From JASLEW01 sp035544875 (GTDB lineage: Bacteria > Acidobacteriota > Thermoanaerobaculia > Multivoradales > UBA5704), in NCBI GenBank assembly GCA_035544875.1, contig DASZZP010000050.1:1-64000 (forward strand): a stretch of 64,000 nt of DNA. The letters run 5' to 3'. Of this stretch, positions 8,821 to 17,369 are shown in pieces. Below the pieces are notes generated by a model. The model was given only the letters and a program-made list of their open reading frames with translations, searched no databases and had not been told where the DNA came from. The stretch's first letter is position 1, and each line of letters opens with the position of its first letter. A program made the translations under genes and the position numbers.

Positions 8821-9774
8821 TCAGCGAGCCGCCACTGCCACTTCGAGCGCGTTGAGGGCGCCGCCGCGGGTCAGGTTGTCCATCACCGCCCAGAGCCAGA
8901 AGCCTTGATCGTCCCTGCGCACGCTGCCGAGCAGGATCTTGTCGCTGGCCGCCACGGCGATCGGCCCGAGATGGCGGGGATCGCTGGCCGCCTCGAGATA
9001 GGGGCTGCCGCCGAGCGCCCGGTGCAGCGCCGGCAGCTTTGGATCGCCGCCGCAGCGGAGGTGCAGACTGACGGCCAGGCAGTGGAACACCGCTCCCTGG
9101 ACGATCTGGACGGCGATCGCCGGCCTGCGGGGCGAAACGGGAAGCACCGCGGCCAGCGCCGTGGCGATCGCGTCGTAGGGAGGCGAGGCGGGCAGCAGGT
9201 TGAAGGCGAGCTGGGCGCCAAAGACCGCCGGGCGCCGGCGCTGCGTCATGGCAATGATCTGCCGGCTTTGCTCGAACAGCTCCTCGATGCCCGAGTCGTC
9301 GAAGAGCGAAGCGGGCTGGACCACGGTGGCCACCGCCTCCTCGAGCTCGAACCCGGCGAGCGGGTGGAGCAGGTGGGCGAGCAGGACGACCGCCGGGTGT
9401 GGCGACAGGAGCACCTGTCCCGCTACCGCGGCGTGGTCGTTGATGCCTGCCACCACGGGCGTGCCGTCCTCGGGAGTGGCATCGGGGGAAAGGATGACCG
9501 CGGTGAGGCCGTCCGGGAGATCTTGCAGCAGCGGCCGGTTGGCCGCGGCAGGACCGCAGAAGAAGGCGGCCGCGACTCCCTCGAGGCTGTCCGGCTCGAG
9601 GCGTTGCACGAGGGCCGCGGCGCCACCGACTTCGGTGAGGGTCCCGATCTCTGGCGCCAGCGTGCTGAGCAGCCGCACCTCCGTCCAGGGGAGGCTCGAT
9701 CTGTCGCGGCCGACCGTCTCGCGCAGCTCCTTGCCGAGCAGGTTCGTCGGGTGCACGATGGCCAGGATGCTCAT
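8821..9774 (-). CDS. Aspartate-semialdehyde dehydrogenase homologue without catalytic residues (USG-1-like)
   Basis: The 317-residue protein has the overall ASADH fold: an N-terminal Rossmann region, GIEELFEQS near the middle, and the family C-terminus WAVMDNLTRGGALNALEVA. Where active enzymes have NPNC with the nucleophilic Cys, this protein reads SPHPAV (124-129), so the Cys is Pro127. The His of the GHS motif also appears lost (FHCLAV). Such inactive paralogues are known as USG-1-type proteins, and their role is unclear. Its ATG overlaps the pssA stop (ATGA), so it is the third gene of a psd-pssA operon rather than part of a lysine/threonine locus. A scaffold role is possible, but no function is shown. 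Confidence 0.8.
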   Translation of the reverse strand: MSILAIVHPTNLLGKELRETVGRDRSSLPWTEVRLLSTLAPEIGTLTEVGGAAALVQRLEPDSLEGVAAAFFCGPAAANRPLLQDLPDGLTAVILSPDATPEDGTPVVAGINDHAAVAGQVLLSPHPAVVLLAHLLHPLAGFELEEAVATVVQPASLFDDSGIEELFEQSRQIIAMTQRRRPAVFGAQLAFNLLPASPPYDAIATALAAVLPVSPRRPAIAVQIVQGAVFHCLAVSLHLRCGGDPKLPALHRALGGSPYLEAASDPRHLGPIAVAASDKILLGSVRRDDQGFWLWAVMDNLTRGGALNALEVAVAAR

Positions 9775-10586
9775 GCCGGCGGCTGGGCCTGGGGAGGGGC
9801 TGCGGCACCCTCGGCCGGAGCGAGCCGCCGGTGGCGCAGGCGGACCCACATCCAGCTGACGGGGGCGGAGAGAGTGTAGAGAAAGGCAATCACCAGAAAC
9901 GTCGCCTTCGGCAGCCGGACGATCACCAGCACGATCGCCGCGAAGGGAAGGGCCGCCCGGTAGCTCCAGCGCCGGCGCAGATCGAGCCGCTTGAAGCTGA
10001 GGTAGCGGAAGGTCGAGACCATGAGCACGCCGATGAGCAGCAGCGCCGCGGCCGCCAGCGCCTGCAGCCAGCCGCGCCAGGTCGAGTCGGGGGCGAAGAA
10101 GAGCAGCGAGCAGATGGCGCCGGCGGCGGCCGGAGCGGGCAGACCCACGAAGTAGCGGCTGTCGATGGCCTTGACCTGGACGTTGAAGCGGGCGAGCCGG
10201 GTGGCCGTTGCCACCAGGTAGAACAGCGGCACCAGCCAGGCGCGCGCATCGAGGTCCCTGAGCCCCCAGAGGTAGGTCAGCAGGGCCGGCACCGCACCGA
10301 AAGTGATCACGTCGGCCAGCGAGTCGAACTCCTTGCCGAATTCGCTCTCGGTGCCGGTCAGGCGGGCGATGCGGCCGTCGAGGCTGTCGGTGATACCGGC
10401 GATGAAGACCAGTAGCGCCGCCTTCTGGAATTCGCCGTTGAGGCCGCAGACGATGGCGTAGAAGCCGAGCAGGATGTTGCCGATGGTGAACAGGCTGGGC
10501 AGCAGGTAGGCGCCGCGGCGCAAGCGCCGCCGCATCGGCGCCGCCGGCTGCTCGTGCGGCGAGCGGTCGGTCCGGTCGCGGCTCAC
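9771..10586 (-). CDS. pssA: CDP-diacylglycerol-serine O-phosphatidyltransferase
   Basis: PssA makes phosphatidylserine from CDP-diacylglycerol and serine at the membrane; the product is the substrate of Psd from the preceding gene. The CDP-alcohol phosphotransferase signature is complete: DSLDGRIAR, then G and two further Asp in FGKEFDSLAD. About seven to eight membrane segments are visible. A GTG start at 10586 overlaps the psd stop (GTGA) and gives 271 residues; an ATG at 10535 would give 254 and cannot be excluded. The C-terminal tail is Ala/Pro-rich. Confidence 0.93.
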   Translation of the reverse strand: MSRDRTDRSPHEQPAAPMRRRLRRGAYLLPSLFTIGNILLGFYAIVCGLNGEFQKAALLVFIAGITDSLDGRIARLTGTESEFGKEFDSLADVITFGAVPALLTYLWGLRDLDARAWLVPLFYLVATATRLARFNVQVKAIDSRYFVGLPAPAAAGAICSLLFFAPDSTWRGWLQALAAAALLLIGVLMVSTFRYLSFKRLDLRRRWSYRAALPFAAIVLVIVRLPKATFLVIAFLYTLSAPVSWMWVRLRHRRLAPAEGAAAPPQAQPPA

Positions 10587-11251
10587 TGGAGGGCTCCGGC
10601 GCGGTCCGCGGCGAGGTCCGGAGCGGGCGGAGCGGCGACCGGAGTGGCGCCGTTGCGCAGCCGCTCGCCTTCGCGGACCAGCAGCTGGTAGCTCGCCGGC
10701 ACCAGCAGGTCGACGCGCGATCCGAACTTGATCAAGCCCAGCGCCTGGCCGCGGTCGACCCGGTCTCCCCGGTCGAGATAGCAGACCACGCGGCGCGCCA
10801 GCAGACCGGCGATCTGCCGCACTCCGACCAGGTCGCCGTTGGGGCGGCGAATCACCGTGAGGTGGCGCTCGTTGACCGCTCCGGCCGCCGCGCGGAAGGC
10901 CGCGATCTTGCGCCCGGCAGCGCGCCGCGAGGTGACGACCAGGCCGGCCGCGGGCGCGCGCTGGACGTGGACGTCGAAGACCGACAAGAACGTGACGACG
11001 AGGTGGTAGCGGCCCGGGCCGAGCTCGGCGTCCTCGATCGCATCGACGCGGGTGATGCGCCCATCGGCCGGGGCCAGCACGATCCCGGTCTCGCCCTCGA
11101 ACTGGCGCCGCGGATTGCGGAAGAACGCCAGGATGGCCAGTCCGGCGGCCGCCGGGGCCAGGGCCCAGGAGAAGCGGCCGACGGCGAGGAGCGCCGCCGC
11201 CAGCAGCGCGAACGGCAGGACGAACGGCCAGCTCTCGCGCGCGAAGGTCAT
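10583..11251 (-). CDS. psd: Phosphatidylserine decarboxylase (short, archaeal-type)
   Basis: Psd converts phosphatidylserine to phosphatidylethanolamine. The 222-residue proenzyme has two N-terminal hydrophobic segments (about 10-50), FRNPRR, the APADGRI motif, the conserved VHVQRAP and the C-terminal FGSRVDL, where cleavage between Gly and Ser should create the pyruvoyl cofactor. The length fits the short family rather than the proteobacterial Psd of about 300 residues. The ATG at 11251 was chosen because the sequence upstream of it is a dispersed repeat. pssA starts in its stop codon, so PE synthesis is one transcriptional unit. Confidence 0.93.
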   Translation of the reverse strand: MTFARESWPFVLPFALLAAALLAVGRFSWALAPAAAGLAILAFFRNPRRQFEGETGIVLAPADGRITRVDAIEDAELGPGRYHLVVTFLSVFDVHVQRAPAAGLVVTSRRAAGRKIAAFRAAAGAVNERHLTVIRRPNGDLVGVRQIAGLLARRVVCYLDRGDRVDRGQALGLIKFGSRVDLLVPASYQLLVREGERLRNGATPVAAPPAPDLAADRAGALQ

Positions 11252-11278
11252 CGCGGCGTGGCGAGAGCAGGCCTGAGG

Positions 11279-11523
11279 CGAAACTCCCCGCTGTGAGGGG
11301 GAGGGGGCGTCCCCTTCCCTCCCGGCGCCGCCGGGCAGGGACCCGGCGGCTTCGGACAACCGGGAAGGGGATCGAGGGGTTGCGGGGGGCGATCCGATTG
11401 ATGCTTCGAGCAGGCCTCCACCGCCACATCAAAGCGCCGCTTCCGACCTGCCGGAAGTGCCGCAACAGGCGAAAGCTGCGGCATCCCTCGGGGTGGGCAC
11501 CGCCGGTGGGAGCTAAGACTAGC
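11279..11523 (-). repeat. Dispersed intergenic repeat, copy 2
   Basis: A near-complete copy in the reverse orientation between psd (start 11251) and the DUF465 gene. It has the CGAAACTCCCC terminus with the GGGGGCGTCCCC block, the GGGGTTGCGGGGGGCGATC core, GATGCTTCGAGCAGG, CCGGAAGTGCCGCAACAGG and the CACCGCCGGTGGG end followed by CTAAGACTAG. It lacks the 26-bp hairpin module present in copies 3, 5 and 8. The remaining 110 bases up to 11633 show nothing recognisable. Confidence 0.85.
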
Positions 11524-11633
11524 GGATCTAGATTTGGAACCGGAGCTGCGGCAGGCGGCGGATGGCGGCAGGCGGTGGACAACGGCGGTCATTGGGTGCC
11601 GGGGGTGCCGTCCGGAGGGGGGGAGGGGCGGAG

Positions 11634-11867
11634 CTAGGCCGAGACGTGGGTCTCGCGGTGGGCGCGGAGAATCGCTTCCATCCGATCCTTGAGCGCCAGC
11701 TTGTGCAGCTTGATCTTCTTTTCCTCCACCTCGTCGTCTTGCGAAAGGAGCGACTTCTGGTTGAGCTCGGAGAGCCGCCGCTCGTACTCCTTGTGCTCTT
11801 CGTACAGGCGGCGGAACTTCTCATCGGTCTTGATCAGCTCTTCTTTCAAGTCGTCCCGATTCGGCAT
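11634..11867 (-). CDS. DUF465 (YdcH/SlyX-like) small coiled-coil protein
   Basis: A 77-residue highly charged protein that is almost entirely predicted helix (EEHKEYERRLSELNQ, then EEKKIKLHKLALKDRMEAIL). This pattern is typical of DUF465/YdcH, a family of small coiled-coil proteins of unknown function. The start at 11867 has a strong AAGGAGG with 8-base spacing. The nearest upstream gene on the same strand is tsaB-rimI, about 246 bases away. That gap has a TATCCT on this strand (12028-12023) that could be a promoter, but nothing else of note. Confidence 0.8.
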   Translation of the reverse strand: MPNRDDLKEELIKTDEKFRRLYEEHKEYERRLSELNQKSLLSQDDEVEEKKIKLHKLALKDRMEAILRAHRETHVSA

Positions 11868-12113
11868 CTCATCGACCTCCTTGCGCGGGATGGGGCCGGT
11901 CCACGATGGGCCGGAGCCGCGGGTGGGGTGGAAAGCGGAGCAGGTGGCCGCGCCCGGCTCCTCGCAGGATGGGGCGGGCCTGAAGGTTCTGGTTGAGCAA
12001 CACAGGGCGTTCCAACGCCGCCAGGATAACACCCCGTTTCGGGCCGGGGCAAGGCAGCGACGGGCCGGTCGAGGGTCGATAGGCGGGGGCCCTGGGGGTC
12101 CTGCCGCGGCGGT

Positions 12114-13409
12114 CTAGAGCTCGATCCGGTAGAGGAGCGCGTCGGTGCCGTCGCGGTAGTAGGCGCGGCGCCGGCCGCTAGGGCTGAAGCCGAGACGGCG
12201 GTAGACCGCCTGGGCGCTCTGGTTGTCGGCGCGCACCTCGAGGTGGCAGCTGCCGACTGCCGCAGCGCGCAGCCGTCCGAGGCCCGCGGCGACCAGCGCC
12301 CCTCCCACGCCGCGGCCGCGCTCCGGCCGCTCCACCCCGATGCGCAGCAGCTCCGCCTCGCCGCCGCCCACGCGCCAGCAGGCGTAGCCGAGCGGCGGCT
12401 CGGAGCCGCGGCAGGCGACCAGCAGGACCGACCCGGGGTGGGCGAGCTCGGCGGCGAGGACCGATTCCGGCCATGGGTCGGAGAAGGAGCCAGCCTCGAG
12501 CTCCGCGATCCGGCCGAGGTCCCCCGCGATGGCAGGGCGGACGGCCAGGCTTGGAGCCGGCGCCGGCGGTCTGGCCGGGCTGGCGCCGCCTGGCGGCGTC
12601 CTCCGCCGGGGCAGGGTGATTGCCGGCGGGCGGGCGTAGAGCGGCACGGTCAAGCCCGCCTCGTCCCAGCTGGCGAGAGGCACCTCGGCGGCGAGGCTCA
12701 GGGCGGCCGGGGCGAGCGCTTCCGGCTCTTGCCACTGCAGGTGCCAGCGCTCTCCCCCCGGCGTGAGCACCGAGGCCGAGGGGACCGCGCTGGCCAAGGT
12801 CGCCGAGGGAGAAGATGAGCAGGCCGCGGCCAGCCGCTCGACCCCCCAGCCGGTCACCACCGCCTCCGCGCCTTGGGCCGCATGCGACGCCGCTGCCGGC
12901 GCCGGCGGTAGCAAGCGGGCGATCTCGCTGCCCGGCAGGAGGGCGGGATCGCCCAGCGGCTGCGGGGTCATGGTGGGCGGGCGAGCGGTCAGGAATGCCT
13001 GCGCCGACCAATCGCCGCGCAAGGCATCGACGGCGGCGATGACCACGGCGCCGGGCACCGGCCCAGCCCCCGGTGCCGCGCCGGCCGCCGCCAGGACCGC
13101 GAGGGTCGGCAGGGCGAGCGCCCGGATGCCGAGCGCCTGCTGCAAGCCGAGGGCGGTGGCCAGGCCGATGCGCAGGCCGGTGAAACTGCCCGGTCCGCGC
13201 AGCGCCACCACCCCGCCGAGGTCGGCGGGCAGCGCTCCGGCCTCGGCCAGCACCTGGTCGATGAAGGCGAGCAGCTGGCGCGAGGAGTGTGCGACGGCGG
13301 CGGCGCGCACTGCGAGAGGAGGCTCTCCCGGAACGAGCCGCCCAAGGGCCACGCTCACCACGGGGGAGCCCGAATCCAGGGCAATGATCAGATCGGGCAG
13401 AGGGGGCAA
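12114..13409 (-). CDS. tsaB-rimI: TsaB-RimI fusion protein
   Basis: The 431-residue protein joins two enzymes often encoded side by side. The TsaB part (about 1-225; IIALDSGSPVVSVAL, the GPGSFTGLRIGLATA motif) partners TsaD in making the t6A modification of ANN-decoding tRNAs. A Pro/Ala-rich linker (about 262-288) leads to a GNAT domain (about 289-431; LAVRPAIAGDL, GSFSDPWPESVL, acetyl-CoA loop RGRGVGG, RLGFSPSGRRRAYY) matching RimI, which acetylates the N-terminal Ala of ribosomal protein S18. The start is probably TTG at 13409, as no ATG or GTG is suitably placed. It is divergent from mutS. Fused TsaB-RimI proteins are known in some bacteria. Confidence 0.88.
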   Translation of the reverse strand: MPPLPDLIIALDSGSPVVSVALGRLVPGEPPLAVRAAAVAHSSRQLLAFIDQVLAEAGALPADLGGVVALRGPGSFTGLRIGLATALGLQQALGIRALALPTLAVLAAAGAAPGAGPVPGAVVIAAVDALRGDWSAQAFLTARPPTMTPQPLGDPALLPGSEIARLLPPAPAAASHAAQGAEAVVTGWGVERLAAACSSSPSATLASAVPSASVLTPGGERWHLQWQEPEALAPAALSLAAEVPLASWDEAGLTVPLYARPPAITLPRRRTPPGGASPARPPAPAPSLAVRPAIAGDLGRIAELEAGSFSDPWPESVLAAELAHPGSVLLVACRGSEPPLGYACWRVGGGEAELLRIGVERPERGRGVGGALVAAGLGRLRAAAVGSCHLEVRADNQSAQAVYRRLGFSPSGRRRAYYRDGTDALLYRIEL

Positions 13410-13480
13410 GGGGATGGATCGGGCAGATCGGGCCCGGCGGAGGAGGTGGAAGCGGGCGCGGAGTGGCCGGACATCGCCGC

Positions 13481-13509
13481 AAGTATATGGGGAAGGGGAC
13501 GCTATACTT
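13481..13509. promoter_or_regulatory. Divergent promoter region of tsaB-rimI and mutS with inverted repeat
   Basis: AAGTATA at 13481-13487 and TATACTT at 13503-13509 form a perfect 7-bp inverted repeat 15 bases apart. Each arm contains TATACT on one strand: 13503-13508 would serve mutS (ATG at 13520, 11 bases later) and 13487-13482 would serve tsaB-rimI. The symmetric arrangement could be two back-to-back -10 boxes, an operator, or both. Confidence 0.5.
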
Positions 13510-13519
13510 TTGACCGACC

Positions 13520-16162
13520 ATGCCGCCTCCGGCCGCGACGCTGCACTTGACGCCCATGCTGCGCCAGTACCTCGAGGTCAAGGCGCAGAACCCCGACGCC
13601 ATCTTGCTCTACCGCATGGGCGACTTCTTCGAGATGTTCTTCGAGGACGCGCAGAAGGCGGCGCCGATCCTCGAGGTGCAGCTCACGGCGCGCCAGCGCG
13701 GCAGCGACAGCGAGGCGCCGATGTGCGGCGTGCCCCACCATGCGCTCGAGACCTATCTCGCGAAGCTGCTCGCCGCCGGCCTCAAGGTGGCCATCTGCGA
13801 CCAGGTCGAAGACCCGGCCAAGGCCAAGGGGTTGGTGCGCCGCGAGGTGATACGCGTCGTGACGCCCGGCACGCTCTCTGATCCGGGCCTGCTGGAGAGC
13901 AAAGAGGAGAACCTGCTGGCGGCGGTGGTCTGGGAGGAGGCGTCGGGCGCGGGGGCGTTTCTCGACGTCTCGACAGGCAGCTTCTTCGTGCGCCGCTGGC
14001 GCTCGGCCGACGAAGCCGCCGACGACCTCGCGCTGCTCCGCCCGCGCGAGGTGCTGCTGACCGCCGACGCGGTCCCGGGCGCCATCCGCCAGTGGGTCGA
14101 GCGCGACTGCCCGTGCGTGACGCCGCTCGACGGCGACCGTCACTTCGATCCGCGCCGGGCCGCCGAGCTGCTGGCCCGCCAGTTCGGCTCCTCGACCCTG
14201 CGCGGCTTCGGGCTTGGCGAGGGCGAGCCGGCGGTGCAAGCCGCCGCCGCCGCCCTCGCCTATGCGCGCACCACGCAGCGCAGCGAGCTCGCCCACGTCC
14301 GCGGCATCGTGGTGCGCGAGGCGCACGACCGGATGATCCTCGATGCCTCGACCCTGCTCAATCTGGAAGTCTTGCGCTCGCCGCGCCAGGACGGCGCACG
14401 CCAGGACGGCGCGCGGCGGCGCGACACCTTGCTCGGCGTCCTCGACCGCACTCTCACGCCGCCCGGCGGCCGTACGCTGCGCGAATGGCTGCGCCGGCCG
14501 CTCCGCGATCCGGCGGCCATTGCCCGCCGCCACCAGGCGGTTGCCGAGCTCAACGCCGACCATCCGCGCCGCGCGCGGCTGCGCGAGCGGCTGGCCAGAG
14601 TCGGCGATCCGGAGCGCCTCCTCGCCCGAGCCGTGCTGGGGACGATCACGCCGCGCGAGGCGGCGGGGCTGCGCGACGGCCTCGCCGAGGTGCCGGCCCT
14701 GCTCGCCGAGCTCGCCGGCGCGGCGGCGCCGGAGCTGACGGCGATCGCCGCCGCCGACCCGCTGGCCGCGCTGGCCGCGGAGCTCGCCCGGACGCTCGTC
14801 CCGGCGCCGGCCGCAACTCTCGAAGCCGGAGGCGTCATCGCCCCGGGCCTCGATCCCGAGCTCGACCGCTACCGCTCGCTGACCGGCGACAGCAAGCGCC
14901 ACATCCTGGCGCTCGAGGCGCGGGAACGCGAGCGCACCGGCATCTCGTCGCTCAAGATCCGCTACAACCGCGTCTTCGGCTACTACCTCGAGGTGACGCG
15001 CGCGAACCAGGACCGGGTGCCCGCCGACTACATCCGCCGCCAGACGCTGGTCAACGCCGAGCGTTACGTGACGCCCGAGATCAAGGAGCTGGAAGAGCAG
15101 ATCCTCGCCGCCGAGGAGCGCCAGGTCGCCCTCGAGCATGAGCACTTCGAGTGCCTGCGGAACTCGATCGCCAGCGCCGCGGCGGGCCTCGGCGCGCTCG
15201 CGGCCGCCCTCGCCACGCTGGACGCGCTCACCGCCTTCGCCGAGGTCGCCGCCCGCCACCGCTACGTGCGCCCCGAGATGCTGGCGGCCGGCGAGGTGAT
15301 CGCCATTCGCGAGGGGCGCCACCCGGTGGTCGAGCGGGCGATCCGCGATACCTTCGTGCCCAACGATGCCGATCTCGATTCCGCTGCCGCCCAGATCGTG
15401 CTGCTGACCGGCCCCAACATGGGCGGCAAGTCGACCTATCTGCGGCAGGTCGCGCTCATCGTGCTGATGGCGCAGGCCGGCAGCTTCGTGCCGGCCGAAT
15501 CCGCGCGCATCGGGGTGGTCGACCGCATCTTTACCCGCGTCGGCGCTTCCGACGACCTGGCGCGCGGCGAGTCGACGTTCATGGTCGAGATGATCGAGAC
15601 CGCCAACATCCTGCGCCATGCGACGGCGAGCAGCCTGGTCATCCTCGACGAGGTGGGTCGCGGCACAGCGACCTTCGACGGGCTGTCGCTCGCCTGGGCG
15701 ATCGTCGAGTTCCTGCATGAGCACCGGCAGCCGAAGACCCTCTTCGCCACTCACTATCACGAGCTGACCGAGCTGGCGGCGCTGCTGCCGCGGGTGGTCA
15801 ACCGGACCATGGCGGTCAAGGAATGGGACGAGCGCATCGTTTTCCTGCGCCGAGTGGTGCCCGGCAGCGCCGACAAGTCCTACGGCCTTCACGTGGCGCG
15901 GCTCGCCGGGCTGCCGCAAGAGGTCGTCGAGCGTGCCGCGGAGATCCTGAGCAATCTCGAGGCGCAGGAGTACGACTTCTCCGGCCGGCCGCGGCTGGCG
16001 CGCGGCCATGCACCGGAGAGCGCGGACGCGACCCGGCAGCTCACGCTTTTCGCGCCTCCCGAACAGGTGGTAGCCTCGATCCTGCGCGAGGTTGACCTCG
16101 ACCAGCTGGCGCCGCTCGCGGCCCTCAACCTGTTGCACACTCTCAAGTCGCGTCTGGGATGA
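13520..16162 (+). CDS. mutS: DNA mismatch repair protein MutS
   Basis: MutS recognises mispaired bases and short loops and starts mismatch repair. The 880-residue protein is full length. Its mismatch-binding domain has the GDFFEMF (Phe-Xaa-Glu) wedge near residue 35. The clamp/lever region has HILALEARERERTGISSLKI-type sequence. The ATPase has Walker A GPNMGGKST, a Walker B/signature stretch DEVGRGTATFDG and the FATHYHEL motif. The last 40 residues lack an obvious dimerisation domain. The start is the first ATG, 11 bases after a TATACT box. nagZ starts inside its stop codon. mutL is not in the window. Confidence 0.97.
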   Translation: MPPPAATLHLTPMLRQYLEVKAQNPDAILLYRMGDFFEMFFEDAQKAAPILEVQLTARQRGSDSEAPMCGVPHHALETYLAKLLAAGLKVAICDQVEDPAKAKGLVRREVIRVVTPGTLSDPGLLESKEENLLAAVVWEEASGAGAFLDVSTGSFFVRRWRSADEAADDLALLRPREVLLTADAVPGAIRQWVERDCPCVTPLDGDRHFDPRRAAELLARQFGSSTLRGFGLGEGEPAVQAAAAALAYARTTQRSELAHVRGIVVREAHDRMILDASTLLNLEVLRSPRQDGARQDGARRRDTLLGVLDRTLTPPGGRTLREWLRRPLRDPAAIARRHQAVAELNADHPRRARLRERLARVGDPERLLARAVLGTITPREAAGLRDGLAEVPALLAELAGAAAPELTAIAAADPLAALAAELARTLVPAPAATLEAGGVIAPGLDPELDRYRSLTGDSKRHILALEARERERTGISSLKIRYNRVFGYYLEVTRANQDRVPADYIRRQTLVNAERYVTPEIKELEEQILAAEERQVALEHEHFECLRNSIASAAAGLGALAAALATLDALTAFAEVAARHRYVRPEMLAAGEVIAIREGRHPVVERAIRDTFVPNDADLDSAAAQIVLLTGPNMGGKSTYLRQVALIVLMAQAGSFVPAESARIGVVDRIFTRVGASDDLARGESTFMVEMIETANILRHATASSLVILDEVGRGTATFDGLSLAWAIVEFLHEHRQPKTLFATHYHELTELAALLPRVVNRTMAVKEWDERIVFLRRVVPGSADKSYGLHVARLAGLPQEVVERAAEILSNLEAQEYDFSGRPRLARGHAPESADATRQLTLFAPPEQVVASILREVDLDQLAPLAALNLLHTLKSRLG

Positions 16163-17295
16163 GGGCAGCCGAGCACGTCTTCGTGGGGATCCCCGGGCCC
16201 AGCCTGGAACCCGCCGACGCCGCGCTGCTCGCCCGGCAGCAGCCGGGCGGGGTGGTGTTGTTGCCGCGCAATATTGGGAGCAGTCAGACGAGTGAGGGCC
16301 GGAACGGTCAGAACGATCAGAACGATCAGAACGATCAGAGCAAGGGGAGCGGCGGTAACGGCGCCGGCGCGGTCGAGCAGCTCGTCGAGCTGGTTGCCGA
16401 GCTGCGGCGCATCGTGCCCGGGGCGCTCCTCGCCATCGATGCCGAAGGAGGGCGCGTCGACCGGCTCAGGGAGCTCGTCGGGCCGGCGCCGGCGGCGGCC
16501 TGGCTCGCTCGCCGGCCGCCTGCCGTGGCGCTGCAATCCGGGCGCTGGATCGCCATGGCGCTGCGCCTCTTCGATCTCGACGTCGACTTCGCGCCGGTCG
16601 TCGACCTCGACCGCGGTGAGCGCGGCAACGCCCTCGATGGGCGCTACCTGGGAGCGCGCGGCGCCCAGGTGACGCCGCGCGCCCGCGCCTTCCTGCGCGG
16701 CCTCCACGGCGGCGGCATTGGCGGCTGCCTCAAGCACTTCCCCGGCCTCGGCGCCGCCACCCACGACACCCACCACCGGCCCGCCGTCATCACCCAGTCG
16801 GCCGCCGAGCTGGAGCCCGACCTGCGGCCGTTCCGGTCGCTGCTGCCGCTTGCCGGTGCCGCGATGATCGGCCACGGCATCTACCCCGCCCTCGATCCCA
16901 ACCAGCGCCCGGCCAGCCTGTCACCGGAAGTCCTCGAGGACCTGCTGCGCGGCCGGCTGGGTTTCGACGGCCTGGCGGTGAGCGACGACCTCGAGATGGA
17001 GGCGCTCGGCGAGTGGGGCGACCTGCCGGCGCGGGCGGTGGCCGCCTTCACGGCCGGCTGCGACGTGGTGCTGCTGTGCGCCAGTCCGGAAGCCCTGCCG
17101 GAGGTGGCTGCCGGCCTCGATCAGCCGCGCCTCCTGGATCGGCGGCGCGAGGCCGCGCGCCGTCTCGCGGTCTACCGCCAGCGCCTGCGCACCCTGCGCT
17201 GGACGAGCCAGGCGGTCAGCCTGATCGAGGAACCTGCCCGCACTGATCGCCTCGCCACCATCCGCGAAGGCCTCGCCGCTCTCCAGCGCGCCTGA
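16159..17295 (+). CDS. nagZ: Beta-N-acetylhexosaminidase NagZ (GH3)
   Basis: NagZ removes N-acetylglucosamine from muropeptides during cell-wall recycling in the cytoplasm. The 378-residue protein has IDAEGGRV, DFAPVVDLDRG, KHFPGLGAATHDTHH with the acid/base loop, GHGIYPALD, and SDDLEMEAL with the nucleophile Asp. No signal peptide is present. Between NIGSS and LVELVAELRR it has an insertion of about 30 residues (35-68) containing a DQN tandem repeat that typical NagZ lacks. The ATG overlaps the mutS stop (ATGA), suggesting translational coupling. Confidence 0.9.
   Translation: MRAAEHVFVGIPGPSLEPADAALLARQQPGGVVLLPRNIGSSQTSEGRNGQNDQNDQNDQSKGSGGNGAGAVEQLVELVAELRRIVPGALLAIDAEGGRVDRLRELVGPAPAAAWLARRPPAVALQSGRWIAMALRLFDLDVDFAPVVDLDRGERGNALDGRYLGARGAQVTPRARAFLRGLHGGGIGGCLKHFPGLGAATHDTHHRPAVITQSAAELEPDLRPFRSLLPLAGAAMIGHGIYPALDPNQRPASLSPEVLEDLLRGRLGFDGLAVSDDLEMEALGEWGDLPARAVAAFTAGCDVVLLCASPEALPEVAAGLDQPRLLDRRREAARRLAVYRQRLRTLRWTSQAVSLIEEPARTDRLATIREGLAALQRA
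16306..16341 (+). repeat. 9-bp tandem repeat inside nagZ
   Basis: The unit GATCAGAAC occurs about four times in succession with small variations (GGTCAGAAC, GATCAGAAC twice, GATCAGAGC). It encodes a run of Asp-Gln-Asn and keeps the reading frame, so copy-number changes would lengthen or shorten a surface loop without breaking the enzyme. Confidence 0.85.
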
Positions 17296-17369
17296 GCTGC
17301 CTCAGCGCCTGAGGCGAGCTTCGGCCGCCGGGGCGGTTCGAGAGTAGGGGCGGGTTGGCGGGGTGGTTG

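Noticed and set aside
10587..11582. Longer pssA reading frame through psd and the repeat
   Set aside because: The frame is open by composition only. PssA homology begins near 10535 and the GTG overlapping the psd stop is the natural start.
13502..16138. 878-codon open frame on the minus strand across mutS
   Set aside because: It is the antisense shadow of mutS. High third-position GC keeps the opposite frame open; the translation is Arg/Gly/Val-rich without any domain.
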